This document shows positions 11,972 to 23,776 of a stretch of 64,000 bases of DNA, piece by piece. Both the position numbers and the translations under genes were made by a program. Where the stretch lies: NCBI GenBank assembly GCA_008638375.1, contig CM018033.1, forward strand, positions 14,425,763 to 14,489,762, written 5' to 3'. The notes below the pieces were generated by a model. It ran no database searches, was not told the DNA's origin, and saw only the letters and a program-made list of their open reading frames with translations. Position 1 is the stretch's first letter. Every line of letters starts with the position of its first letter. Source of the DNA: Nyssa sinensis. Its lineage: Eukaryota; Streptophyta; Magnoliopsida; Cornales; Nyssaceae.

Positions 11972-14900
11972 TGTCACGGCCCGAATTCCAGCGAACCTGA
12001 GGCGCGAGTAACGAGACAAAAGAAAATAAAAATAATAAAGAAATAAAAGATAATTAAGGACAATCACATGCATTCTACATACTGTTCTGATACATACACA
12101 AGGTCTGGTCCATTTGTTCACAACATACAAAATAAGATACAATCTCGGGCTTATACCCTTATACAATATCAAAAGCGCCCTTTGGGCCTAACATAGTCCC
12201 TAATCAGATCATCTCCACGTCTCGTACAGCTGGGACATCATCTGAAATGTTTTCCCCACTAAAGAGGTCAGCTCAACATGCTGGTACAATATAATGCTAA
12301 TGCAAGAAACAAAACTAAGGGCGTGGCATGTGTAAGTGTACAGTTCTTTCTATATGGCATTCCATATCATGATGGCAGTATATGAACAGTATACAGTAGA
12401 TGAGCAGTATGCGTGACACACCCATGCAACTCTATGCCACCCATGTCTCATGATACGGCCCTTCCCTGCTGGCATGAGTACCGCCGACTATGTCTCGCTT
12501 CACGGTCCGGAATCCGTCAGGCTCGCAAGTACCTAATGGCCGATTTTGGGTTTTTCACCACAGGATCTGCACCCTCATAATGCAAAGCACCAAGTGCTTA
12601 ACTCACGCCATGTCCAAGAAATCACACTATGCCAATATGCTCTAATTTCATCATGTCATAATGTAATCTCAATGATGCATCTCATTCATACATGAAGCAT
12701 GCTTTCAAGTACATATTTCATAGTGTCAACAATTCTCAAAGAGTATAATTCACACACTACACTAACACATGCGATATACACATAATCATTATCCACATTA
12801 TCACTCAACTTACAGCAAGATAGCATGAAGCACATAAGCATGTGACCAATCAAGCAAACATGTGAACAATCAAGGCAGCAGAACAAGTATTCATAATCTC
12901 AATTCTATTTCTTACTTAGCACAATATATCGTACCTGATAATCGACCTCAACTCAGGAAGATGTACTCGTAATAAAGTGAAATCACCATAAGAACACCGA
13001 AGGTCAGGTCACCTTCTCTTTGCCTTTCCGTGTCCCTAAGATCATAACATGAGACTCAGTTCAATTGTCACTTGAATTATGCTATTCATCAAATTTTATG
13101 TCCTAATTTTATAAGTTTCTATTTTGTCAAATTAAACTCTACTATTGTGTCCGAAACGTCGAAGAAAATAGGTTTAAGCGTTCGTGGAATTCAATTCGGG
13201 TATTCTAGCTTAAAAGGGCAAAATGGTCATTTTACCCTTTATGGGTCTTCACATTTCGAGGCTTCTTTTCACAAATCGGACTCTACGGTTGAGTCCGGAA
13301 TGCTCGAAATAATAAAGTTTCACTATTTGTTTACTTAATTTGGAGTTCGTTCGACTGTGTTTCAATTCAGGGGCATTTTGATAATTTTAAAGGTTACTAC
13401 GGGTTTTTTATTTTTCGGGACCCCGTCTCGCAAAACGGACCTCACCATTGGCCTCAGAATGGTCGAGATAGTCAAAATACACTAATGACTTGTCCCATTT
13501 GGACTCCGAGTTATTTCTGAATATTTAAATAATTAAATTAATTTATTAATTAATTTAATTAATATTTTTTAATATTTTATTCTGGAAGGGCCAAAACATA
13601 ATTAGTCAAAGTTCTGTGGGTCAAAATCAGATTTCCTAAAGTTCTAGGGTTCAAATTTAATTTTCAAAAGTTCAAGGTTAAATTCGTAATTTTCAATTCT
13701 TCCTATTCTTAATTCGGATAGCCAAACGGGGTTTAGTCCAGAACAGGGATAGGATATCCCTGTTCCTGTTCCAATTTCAATTTCAATTTCTTACACCCGT
13801 AGCCAAACAGTCCCAATTGGGTTTTTAATTTAAAACCTCAGACCGACACGTGGCAGGGCGGGTTGCCCTTGGCCCGATCCGAACCCAGACCCGACCCGAG
13901 ACCCGAACCGGACCCGAGTGCACAGTGCCTTCTTCCCCGTTTTTCCAGCGAACCTCCGGTAGGGTTCCGGCGCCTTCTCCGGCGCCGGCGACTGTTTTCC
14001 GGCGGATTTTTCATGTTTCCAAAATGTCATTTTATTCCATTTTCTCCCTAGATTCCTTTTCTAAAGTTAGTTTTTGAATTGGCCCTTTGGATTTTCACGA
14101 AAATGGAAAAATCAGTGGCTCCGGCCAACTGAGATTCTCCATTTTCGAGCTTGTTCCCTCACTGATTTTGGTTAATTCAAACCCCAAATAGTTTATGCAC
14201 CTTAGGGGGTTATTTTCCCATCATCCTAATCTAATTTAACACATAAAATATCAAGACCCAACTCCCTCAACCAAAACCTGTAACTGGGAAGTTCTCTCTC
14301 TCCCCTTAACCATTTTAACTAATTATTTTTGCAACATTTTCCATTTTTCATGTTCTTTAAAACCCTACACTTAAAATCAAATGAAAACTCTTAAATCTTA
14401 AAAACAGAATGAGACCCACTTATCTTAATTTCCTGATTTTTCTCTTGGTGGGTTGCTTCCTCTCCCCTTCTGTTCCTCTTGGTCACCTCTGCTTCTTCCC
14501 ACTTCAATCCTCTCCTTCTATTTTCCTCTTTAACTCACGGATGCACACACATATACATAGAACACTCACAACCGACTCTTTTCTCTCTCCTCTCTTTCTC
14601 TCTCTATTCCTCTCCACTTGCAGCCTTCCTTGACCTTTCTCCCCTCTGCTCAGCCACCTTGCTTCCCCCAAATACAGCTTTGCATAAATGCAAAGCTGCC
14701 CCTATACACCTATACACATATATATCACCTATATAACACTCATTACACACACTAGACCCACACACTCTCCACCGACACCACACACAGTGCACACACTGTT
14801 CTGCCATACATACATACATATACATATTCACACATACATGTACATATATAATTTTACACATATATACATGTAATATCCCACACATGCATATATATTACAT

Positions 14901-15043
14901 ATACATAACACACATAACATACATACCCCATGCATGAATATAACACGTGCATCAAAATTTTTAACAATAATAATAATAATAATAATAAAATTATTTAATA
15001 ACCGAGAAAATTTATATAAAAAAAAAAATTTCGGGTTATTACA
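11972..15043 (+). mobile_element. Solo LTR, 3072 bp, TSD ATTAA
   Basis: Starts TGTCACGGCCCGAATTCC and ends TTTCGGGTTATTACA. Exact 5-bp duplications ATTAA lie at 11967-11971 and 15044-15048. It sits inside the right arm of the foldback MULE, and the arm sequence resumes on the other side. No internal domain, PBS or gag-pol is visible, so it is a solo LTR. Internal marks: GC-rich block about 13830-14000, CT-rich tract about 14440-14640, CACA/TATA-rich tract about 14700-14930. Small ORFs within are compositional. Confidence 0.88.
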
Positions 15044-15418
15044 ATTAATGATTCTTTATAAAAATAAATAAGTCACATAATTATATATGAAGATTATATA
15101 TAAAAACTGTTTTTTATAATTAATTTTAAATCATTGTAATTTATAAAATTAATAATCCTTTATTTTAAAATAAATTATTACTTATTTCTTAACAAAGTTT
15201 AAAAAAATAGGTAATAAAAATATCAGCAATGGTCAATCTTTCAAAAAATTTACAACATGACTTAAAGGGCCCTTCATCCATGCACATGTCATGGACGTGT
15301 GAATTTTTCTGTGAGAATTGTTAATGGTATTGACAGATTAAAACACATTGCAACTAAGGACTCTATAACACCAATTCCAAACTAGAAAGGTGAAAAATGA
15401 AATTTACCCAATATAGAA

Positions 15419-15637
15419 TTATAGTCTTCCTTTGGTAGAACAAGAGATGCCTTATTGTCCTCCTAAAAAACAATTGCATCTGGTGAGAATTAATCTTGCA
15501 TATGATGTAGGTCTTCATCGAGTGATCGTTAAACAAAATCCATTCACAATGTAGATGTTCTCAAGTCAATTTACCCATGCAGAAAACTAAGGATTCTATC
15601 CCCATACGAAGTACAAATGCTAGAAGAATTATCTTTC

Positions 15638-15674
<37 letters not shown>

Positions 15675-16659
15675 CAAAAAAAGTTTCACGTCACCCACGC
15701 TACAAGGAATGAGTATATATACTCATTAAAACTTTAGTTGCCAACCAATGTGGAACAAAAGTCATTCACCACTTTATAATAAGTGTTCAAGTGAAGACTT
15801 TAGGGGTCAATTTTTCATTCATTACTTATCGTTTTTGGACAAGTTAATATACGTGATTTATCTTCTCATAGAGGAGAACACGTTTCAATGTGTATTTACT
15901 TTAAATTACATGTAGAACCACGTTAATTAAGTCTCAAAGTTGACCCATATTTAAAACGGTCTAACAATATTTTTTAATCTAGACTTTAAAGAGAGCTACC
16001 AAGTAAGTTTTCAAGTAAACCAGATTATAACGAATGGACCAAACAGATAAAAACAAGAACCTAAGAAGAATAATTTAAAGAATGAAAAATACCATCACGT
16101 TCTGCTGATCGAAAAAATGCGCTACGAGGATAATTGTTATGTAACTCTAAAATAATAATCTCGAACACATATACAACAAAATTATTTCAAATTTATATAT
16201 ATATATATATATGTAGAATAACAAAGAGACACAACAAGATGACATAAGGGATGAAGGTAGCAATAAAATGCTTACCACCTGTTTTCCCAAGTTCTTACCA
16301 ATGTCAGATGCACTAGGACTTTGAGAATTTGACAGCATAACTTTGTAGACATTCGGGACACCGAGCTTTGAATTTTTGGAGCGTATAAAAGAGGAAGTAA
16401 AGTCCATGAAGTTTTTCTAAAAAATTGGCACCGACTCTACCAACTACAACCGAATGAATTGTCCATATAAAGGTCATTTTCTAAAAGGCACATATAGGTA
16501 ATTATACACATATATACAGAGAGAAAATGAGAGTTAAGAGGGAATGAAAATATAAAGGGAAAAAGTTAGTGCGAGAGGAAGCATGGCTGAGAGAGAATTC
16601 AAGGTAAGTCACTCCACCCCCATCTCAGTAATATTAACTCACACCCATAATACATCTAT
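15419..16659. other. Intergenic stretch, no supported gene
   Basis: AT-rich, with AT microsatellites at 15640-15669 and 16193-16212. Two weak exon-like pieces are noted but unsupported: a minus ORF from 16407 starting MDFTSSFIRSKNSKLG, and a plus ATG at 16583 (MAEREFK) directly followed by the strong donor-like AAG|GTAAGT at about 16603/16604. No continuation was found for either. Confidence 0.4.
15640..15669. repeat. (AT)n microsatellite
   Basis: About 15 AT units in intergenic DNA. Confidence 0.9.
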
Positions 16660-16664
16660 ATGCA

Positions 16665-17690
16665 TATAAAATTTATCTATTGGCTTGATGCTGCCCCATA
16701 GATTGAAATGATTCGAGCAATCTCACCTATTTGATCAATAGAAGCATCAGAGAATAGAAGACTATCATCAGCAAAAAATAAGTGCGACATTCGTGGAGCA
16801 TTCCTTGCCACCGCCAGTCCTTTAATTTTCTGATCACCTTCGGCTTTCATTAGTAAATAGGAGAAAGCTTCTGCACATAAAATGAAGAGATAAGGAGACG
16901 GGGGATTACCTTGGCAAAGAGCCCTAGTCAACCTAATACACCTCATCGGATCCCTATTAATGAGGACTGAGAAAGGTGTCAAAGACACGCAATGAATAAT
17001 CAATTCAACCCGCCTAGCATGAAAACCCATATGAAGCATGAGTTGCTCTAAAAACTTCCATTCAACTCTATGATATGCTTTGTTCATGACCAATTTGAGA
17101 GCCATATTCCCCTGCTTGCCAGCCTTACTATTTTTTAAACAATGAATTATTTCAAAAGCCACAAGAATATTATCAGTGATTAGACGACCGGGCACAAAGG
17201 CACTTGGAGACTCCAAAATAATTAGAGGCAAGATGGGCTTTAATATGTTTGCAAGAACCTTTGCTATCACTTTGTAAGCCACATTACAAAGGCTAATAAG
17301 TCTGAACTCAGTCATCTTCTTTGGGTTGTTTACTTTCAGAGTAAGCACAATGTAAGTATGATTAATGCTACCTAGAGCACCCACCCTTTTGTTCAAGAAT
17401 TCAAGAACCATATTCATCAAATCTCCACGCACCGTCTCCTAAATTTTTTTAAAAAATAAAGGGGACATACCATCTGGGCCTGGAGCTTTTGAAGGATGCA
17501 TCCGAAAAAGAGCATATTTGATCTCCTTTGAATTAAACTCCTGTAAAAGGGTGGAATTCATTGCTTGGGTGACCCTGCCTAAAATTGCTTCGAGAACCTC
17601 TGATGAAATATTGGGGTTGCTGGATCTAAAAATTTCTTCAAAATATAGAACAATAATTTTCTCCAAATCTTCAACTTCCTCCATCTAGTT
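16665..17690 (-). pseudogene. LINE ORF2 reverse-transcriptase domain, broken
   Basis: Non-LTR RT (RVT_1). Two ORFs in the same frame are separated by one stop after PLFFKKI (17441-17439; a TAG where the family usually has Trp). Recognisable RT blocks: PSKAPGPDGMSPLFFK, FRLISLCNVAYKVIAKVLAN, SAFVPGRLITDNILVAFE, GFH...VLINRDP, RALCQGNPPSPYLFILC, and the active site FADDSLLFSDAS retaining the DD pair. Another stop lies just upstream of MEEVEDLEKII. The RT ends at a stop after GAASSQ and loses its thumb. Confidence 0.88.
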
Positions 17691-18765
17691 ACCTATCTCA
17701 TCCTCCAAACCATCAATGTTATTTCATTTGTCTTATAGATGCTTTAGTGTGAAAAAATTCGTATTGTGATCACCATCTTTTAACTAGGAAACTCTAGACC
17801 GTTGCTTCCATAACAATTCCTCTTTCTCCATAAACTCATTTAAGTCAGCTTTACATCTATAGATAGCCTCTCCATTACTCTAATTGCCACTTTTATAAAG
17901 CTTCTTTAAGCATTCTTTCTTGGCATAAAGCTGCTTTTGCACATGGCCAAAAGAGGAGATGTTCCATATATCTAACCTGTCTGCTATTTGTTTAATCCTG
18001 AATTTAACTTTCTCCAAACTCAAACCCCCCATTGCCCCCCTTCCAACCTTCCTTAACCATGCCTTTACATCTGTCATCTCTTAACCATATAGGCTCAAAA
18101 TGGAAAATTCTAACCCTTTTGTGCTTCGTACTGGCTTGTCGCTTGGATAAATTCATACAAATGGGTGAGTGATCTGATGCAGAGCTTACCAAATGAATGA
18201 CCTGCACCGAATTGAATCTCTGCCACCACAAAGAATTTTCCACTTTCTTATCTAGTCTCTCCCAAACTTGATCCCCCTTAGCTCTTCTATTGCTTCATGT
18301 GTATAGATGACCCTTGAACCTAAGGTCCCACAACTCACAATTGTCCAACGCTTTGCGGAACTTTTGATGATCATTACGTATGCAAGCACCCATCTTTTCT
18401 CTATTGCTCAATATTTCATTAAAATCACCTAAGCACAACCATCTATAGAACCTTGTAAGCCGCTAGTGACCGCTCACATTGTCTTTAATCACAACATCAA
18501 TATAATTCATAAAGAAACTCTTTTGTGAAACATGCATATCATTCATCCAAAACAACCCCAAACCCCATGATTGACCCTCTGCTTCAACCAAAAAAACCAC
18601 TCTGAAACCTCACTTGCATTCTAATCTCCTCTATTCAGCTTTGTTTCAAACAAGAACACTATTTTGGGACATTCATCTCTTAACATTTGACAGAGAGCAT
18701 GAACTGACCACAGGTTCCCAAGCCCACGACAGTCCAGCCAATAATTTTAATTGTGTCCGGCGGGA
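17691..18765 (-). pseudogene. LINE ORF2 endonuclease and linker, broken
   Basis: Apurinic-type endonuclease of plant L1 LINEs, split across frames. The start region reads TIKIIGW with a frame slip into LDCRGLGNLWSVHALCQML and CPKIVFLFETKLN. The C-terminal part has ENSLWWQRFNSVQVIHLV, SASDHSPICMNL (conserved SDH) and FHFEPIWLRDDRC. A linker piece (MTDVKAWLRKVGRG) follows. Several stops and frameshifts make it inactive. Confidence 0.8.
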
Positions 18766-18784
18766 CTGCTAGAGGGCAGCCTCC

Positions 18785-19234
18785 TGTCACGCCTCGCACA
18801 TCCAGCGCTTTCCTTTGCGCAAATCTGGAGGAAGAGGTTGGAAAACTCAAGAGGTTTTATAGAAGAATCTAGAGTCTTATAGAAAGTTATGGAAGACGCT
18901 AGGGGTTCCTAGCTTATTCTTTGACTTTCCCAAAATTGTATAGATTATTCTAGAATCTAAAGATTTGTTTGTAAATATAGGAATATTCTAGAAGCTCTAG
19001 AATCATCCCTCCTAGCCTATAAAAGGGTGAGGGACTCTCATTTGTAACATACAACATTCAAGAGTTAATACAAGAGCAAGTATTCTCTCAATAGTGTGAT
19101 ATCTCTCTAAGTGTTTGATCTGTTGCCAAAGTGAGTGTCTTCTCTTCGAGGGTTTAGGCTGACTTAGTTCCTACAAGGCGTGTTGGTGAGCTAAGGCCGC
19201 ACGGTTGGCTTAGATCTAGTCTAAGGCCATGACA
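18785..19234. mobile_element. Solo LTR, 450 bp, inserted in the LINE
   Basis: Begins TGTCACGCCTCGCACATCC and ends GGCCATGACA, inverted TGTCA/TGACA termini. CTCC flanks both sides directly (18781-18784 and 19235-19238). Removing it with one CTCC restores an open LINE frame (ISAE|AAL) across the site. Transcription probably runs plus, as a TATA-like CCTATAAAAGGG lies at about 19016-19027. Upstream are TTCTAGAA palindromes at 18948-18955 and a near-canonical heat-shock-element array at 18986-19002. Confidence 0.8.
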
Positions 19235-19540
19235 CTCCGCCGATATAGCAATTTGAACATCCACTATGGAGTCATCTTCTTTATCCTTAGATTTCTTTCG
19301 TTCACCATCTTGGTCAGTATCCAATCACCCTTTTAAGATGAGCTTTTGTTTACCCAAAATCTTTTTTGTACCATTCATTGGCGATATGTTTGTCTCTTTC
19401 TTTCCTTCTCGCTTTACTTTCCAAAATTTCTTTCTAGAGTCGGTTGGGCCATCATCTCGTTTCATTGGGTCTACGAACATAGATTCACTCCACCCCTTGT
19501 TGTGGATTCAAGTTTGAGGAAGTTCAGACTGTGAGCAAGG

Positions 19541-21116
19541 CATAAAGGACTAAGTCAGTGTGTCAATAAGTGTATGTATTCCTTCCCAAGCTCTTCTAAT
19601 AGTTTCAGTTCATTTACTTGTATATATGCCTATACAAAAATATGGCTATAATGCATATAAATGCTTCTATGTGCACTTATGCAAACCTTTGTATACCTAA
19701 ATGACTATATATGTTCTTATAAATTCTTTTGCACATATAACGGATGAAACAACAATGTAAATTGGTCAACTGGATCAAGATAAAAATGACCAATACTTGA
19801 AAGATTAAAGCAAATGAAGAAATCTACTTCAAAGATCAAACACTCGTAAGGGCATAAAAATTTCAACTTTGGGTATTTTATACAACTGATTCATATGGCC
19901 TCAACAATGGTTGGAACTGCCATCATCTACCATCGACAATCGGCAATGACAACCACATTTCTTTGCAGCGGCAAGATGAGTTTTGATATTGTGGTAGGAG
20001 GTGGGATGGTTCCTTCACCGGCTTGTACGCTCTCCAACGATGGTTCTCCTCTTCACGCACTCTTTCTCTCTAATCTGGTAGGGTCAAATCTCCATCTATG
20101 GAAAGATGAAAAGGGGATGACGATTATGGGTGGCATTTTTAAGCATAAGAGTGTGGGAACTAAACCATAAAAATAAATTTAAGATAAAAATCTTAATGAA
20201 ACTTAGAAGCTGATTGTTCATTACTCCTATATCTTCAATTATGTTATGTTTTTTTTCTTAAAGAATAAAAAATATTATGAATATTGATTAAAGAATAAGT
20301 TCATCCTCTATGCACCTATGTACTTTTCATACTACATGTTATGATAACTTGTGGTTCATTACCATTTGCCAACATTCTTTTTGTTTTTCCAGTTATGCTT
20401 AAACTCTTTCTTTGTCTAATAATCTTTGAGAAGGGTGTTCAGGGTGCTAGGAAGTGATGTGAATAATCTTGATTGTTAAAGAAGCCTTCTTAAAGATATT
20501 GATGCAATTTTTCTTCTCTTACTCCTCTAAGTTTTTCCGTCTTTTCCCTCTATGCAAGTCTTACACTAGAGAAGAGAGTGGGCTTCCTCATTTTCTCTCA
20601 CGAATGAAAGTTAAAATAACTTGTATATGACTATTCCCTTTATATCATATATTTATACGGATTTGAAAAATTAGGGTAACTTTTGTTTAAGAGGTGCAGA
20701 ATTTTTAATTTATGATATTTCAATTTAATTTAATGTGTCATTGTAAAATTCCAGAACATACAATTAAAGAAAGTTACTATTTGGAACATAAGCTCCTAAG
20801 ATTTGGAAAGAATTTATAAGAAATTCCAGTACACACAATTAAACATGGCATATTTTTTTCATATTAAAAAAGGTGTTTTGCATATGCTGAAATTCTAGAT
20901 GGGCATGGTGGTTCTTAGCAATATTGATTGTCCGAATGGGTATATGCCAAAGACAAAGTCTGCATCAGTGACCAAATTATTAATTCATAAATGTGGCAAA
21001 ACATTTCTAACATCATGCAATTATAAAATAAAGAATTCATTGACAAGTAGAACATTACACCGGAAAGAAATAACAATAAAAATTCATTAAATCCTATTGG
21101 AAATTACATTGAAAAC
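19541..21116. other. No supported gene
   Basis: AT-rich. A 91-aa plus ORF at 19895-20170 (MASTMVGTAIIYHRQSAM...) and a 63-aa ORF at 20899-21090 have no features I recognise. They may be chance frames or remnants of the flanking transposons. Confidence 0.4.
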
Positions 21117-22107
21117 TCAATTAACCCTATTATTGCTATTTCGAGCAATGATTTGTTGTTGAAGTCCCTCATGGAAGGATATTTGTACAAAAGTTAAATT
21201 AGTCATATTTATTGACATGATTTTTTTATTCTCATTTCTCTCTTCTCTTTCATTCATCATTGTGAATACCCTAAGTTGTGCTTCCCTATTTTCAGCCTTT
21301 CTCATATGATCTGCAACATTTTTTTGTTGTTGTTCAATATTTCGAAAAGACGTATAGATCAGAAGGTCAATCATTTTATTATCTTCAACCTTCCATTCAT
21401 CGTACCGAGCATCACAAGTATCTTTATTCTTCCGTTGTTTTTTCTTAGCTTTTGTACCAATTGGATGCTTCAATTTCTCTTTTGAAGACTGTTGCTCCAA
21501 TTCAAAATTGGAATCGAGAGATATCGGAGTAGTAGGAGTTGAGGGACTTGAAAACATTGAATTTTGAACTTTCGCTTTACTGCATTGTATTTTAATTTCA
21601 TCCCATTTGCAATTATGCCACAATATTTCCCAACATGTACAAAATGTGAAGTGTTTCTTTCGAATAGAGCGGTACATGCGTTTAGCTTTATAAATCTAAA
21701 AATCATAAAAAAAAAAAATTAATAATTATATAAACCTAGTATTCAAAAAAAATAATAGTAATTCTTGGGTAGATTTCATAGCTTGTCTACTTCTGTGGAT
21801 CCACTTTGTTGCCGGCTTTGTAATTTATTCATAGTAACCAACAAATTTATTCACCGACTTTTGAATAGAATTCCAACAGTGACTCAATTAAGCGATGGAT
21901 CTATTTTGTTGAATATTATAATGAAAAGCGAAATAAACGTAAGCACGTTCCCACAACATCTTTACATAGTGCTTCATCTTCAATGATACTGAATACTTTA
22001 CCACGAAAACAATAAGTGCTTGAATCTTTAGAAATAATTGGATTTTCATAAATAATTTTTATTTCATGACTTTCCTCTAAACTTTGAGATATGGTGTAGT
22101 CATCCAT
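21117..22107 (-). pseudogene. PIF/Harbinger (Pong-like) ORF1, Myb/SANT plus NAM-associated region, decayed
   Basis: Pong-type transposons encode a DNA-binding Myb-like ORF1 beside the DDE transposase. Here the minus strand shows, in order: SSTYCFRGKVFSIIEDEALC (start of the SANT-like region), a broken middle with NRSIA, SVNKFVGYYE and GSTEVDKL-like pieces (about 21765-21940), then KKHFTFCTCWEILWHNCKWDE and a lysine-rich C-terminus (HPIGTKAKKKQRKNKD, and ARYDEWKVEDNKMIDL). It is spread over at least three frames with stops, so inactive. No DDE transposase ORF is recognisable nearby. Identification is from recalled family motifs. Confidence 0.7.
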
Positions 22108-22734
22108 TGTTTAAAAATAAAAACCTCTAAAATAAACTGTGATGTATAAAAAAATAAATATTTTGCAGATAATCTGGTCAATGTTGAATAATAGATGGTT
22201 TGATTTTATAGATTTCAATGCAAGTTAAATTTGTCGACATCTGAATGTTTTAACTTTTAGACTCATACAATGTTTTTAGATCCAGCCCGTTAATCGAACT
22301 GAAAAAATGTCCAAATTATGGATTATCGGTTCAACCGTCGAATCAACCGGAATTAAACCGTGATGTCATAATTATATAATTAATAAATTTAATAATACAT
22401 AAATTTAAAAAGCTTTAACTTTTAGGTTCATATGCACATACATTGCTCGACAATCTATCATAAAGCAAATTCATGCCATCATTTGCTCTCCAAAGTGCCT
22501 GTGAACTTTTTATATATTTTTTAGAATTTTGCTCATGTGATTTTCTTTAAATTTTCATGACTCACACATTTTGATATTTATTTTTCAAGACTCATTTACT
22601 TTGAAGAAAGAACGTCTTTTCAAAAAAGATTTTTAGAGAAGTCCTAAAGAAAAATGCTTTTTAATTTTAAAATAAAAACAAGTGGGTAAGATAAAAAAAA
22701 TTCATATTTTATGTCAAATAATGCCTCCATGATT
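22108..22734. other. No gene; AT-rich
   Basis: The block around 22280-22370 has repeated GGTTCAACCG/AACCGGAATTAAACCG phrases of unknown element type. The rest is featureless. Confidence 0.35.
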
Positions 22735-23161
22735 TCATTATATCAAGCACTAACAGATTAGGTAATTTACTAGTTTTATAATAATATCAAATTGGTACCT
22801 TACCAAATTTGTTATTGGAATAACCTCATAGGACCAGCTGTCTTTACATTTAAAAAAGCTTAATACCTAGAAGTGGCACCATTAAATTAGATTAAGTAGT
22901 TTATAATGAAAAAATACACCCAAATAAATAAATAAAAAAAAAAAATCATGTAAGGTAACCACTAAATTTATCAATTAGTATTTACTTAAGAGGCATTAGT
23001 ACAATTGCACGTGGAATAGCAAAAGCCTCTACTGTTATAGTATCATTATGGGTTAAGCATGCGCTTCACCTCATAAAAATCCAATCTACCAAAGTCCGTC
23101 ACACTATGAAATAACATCCAATGGATTAAACTTGTAACATAACATTCTATGGCTTTATGAT

Positions 23162-23365
23162 TAGGAGTGTTAATTCGTGTTATCGTGTCGTGTCAAGGCA
23201 TACATATTCGAAAATATGTGTGAACCCTAACCCGACACTATTAACTAATTGTGTCAAGTTTCAAAACCCAAATCCAACTCATTTATTAAACAGATTACAC
23301 GTGTCGACACACTTAATCCGTTTATTTTAATTTTTTTATTTTCTAAATAAAAAAATTTACCTATC

Positions 23366-23405
<40 letters not shown>

Positions 23406-23776
23406 GTTTAATAACTTTAGATATGAGCCAAATCAAAGTAGAAACCTTTTTTATAAATAAAAAATCTCAAAACCTTGATAAATATTTAATGTGAGATGAA
23501 TTACCTTAACTCATAATATATTTTATAATAAAATATGTTAAGTCGTATTAAACAGATTAACACTAGTAAAACTCAAACATATATTTTATAATTAAATGTG
23601 TTAAGTCGTGTTAAACGGGTTAACACCAATAAAACTCAAACTTAACCTGTTTATTAATCGTATTATACGTATGAATCCGTTTATGACTTAAACCCATTTA
23701 TGCTAAATTCAAATCCGTTAATTTCGTGTCGTGTTCGAGTTGTGTTGTCATGTCGTGTTAAAAATTGACACTCCTA
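23162..23776. mobile_element. hAT-like non-autonomous element, 615 bp, TSD TTTATGAT
   Basis: The termini are inverted: TAGGAGTGTTAATTCGTG on the left and TAGGAGTGTCAATTTTTA on the minus strand at the right. The ends are rich in CGTGTCGTGTT motifs. A perfect 8-bp duplication TTTATGAT flanks it (23154-23161 and 23777-23784), the hAT-type length. It contains an AT microsatellite (23371-23397) and no ORF. Confidence 0.88.

Larger units (their letters stand above)
10807..15409. mobile_element. Mutator-like foldback element with nested solo LTR
   Basis: The left arm begins GGGTAAATTGCACTTTTCAC at 10807; the right arm, on the minus strand, begins GGGTAAATTTCATTTTTCAC at 15409. Inverted similarity runs about 470-500 bp per arm (left 10807-~11310; right 15409-15044, then resuming beyond the nested LTR at 11971-~11865). 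Flanking 9-mers AATTTAGAA (10798-10806) and AATATAGAA (15410-15418) match at 8 of 9. Without the LTR and one target duplication the element is about 1.5 kb. No transposase is present; the loop holds a small minus ORF at 11578-11778. Classed as MULE from the 9-bp duplication and long TIRs. Confidence 0.8.
16660..19540 (-). mobile_element. Degenerate LINE (L1-type), split by a solo LTR
   Basis: Reads on the minus strand: ORF1 tail (about 19520-19235, ending IVDVQIAISAE), solo LTR 19234-18785, then AAL-stop and the ORF2 start region (LDCRGLGN), endonuclease piece, and reverse transcriptase to about 16665. The RT is cut after YGAASSQ, and the C-terminal zinc-knuckle part and poly(A) are missing, so it is truncated at the 3' side, unlike the usual 5' truncation of LINEs. 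The upstream limit near 19540 is uncertain. Confidence 0.8.

Noticed and set aside
13830..14077. Arg/Pro-rich ORFs on both strands
   Set aside because: GC-rich palindromic block shared by several LTRs here, not a gene.
14409..14885. Overlapping ORFs on both strands
   Set aside because: CT-rich and CACATA-rich segments of the solo LTR; both strands open because of low complexity.
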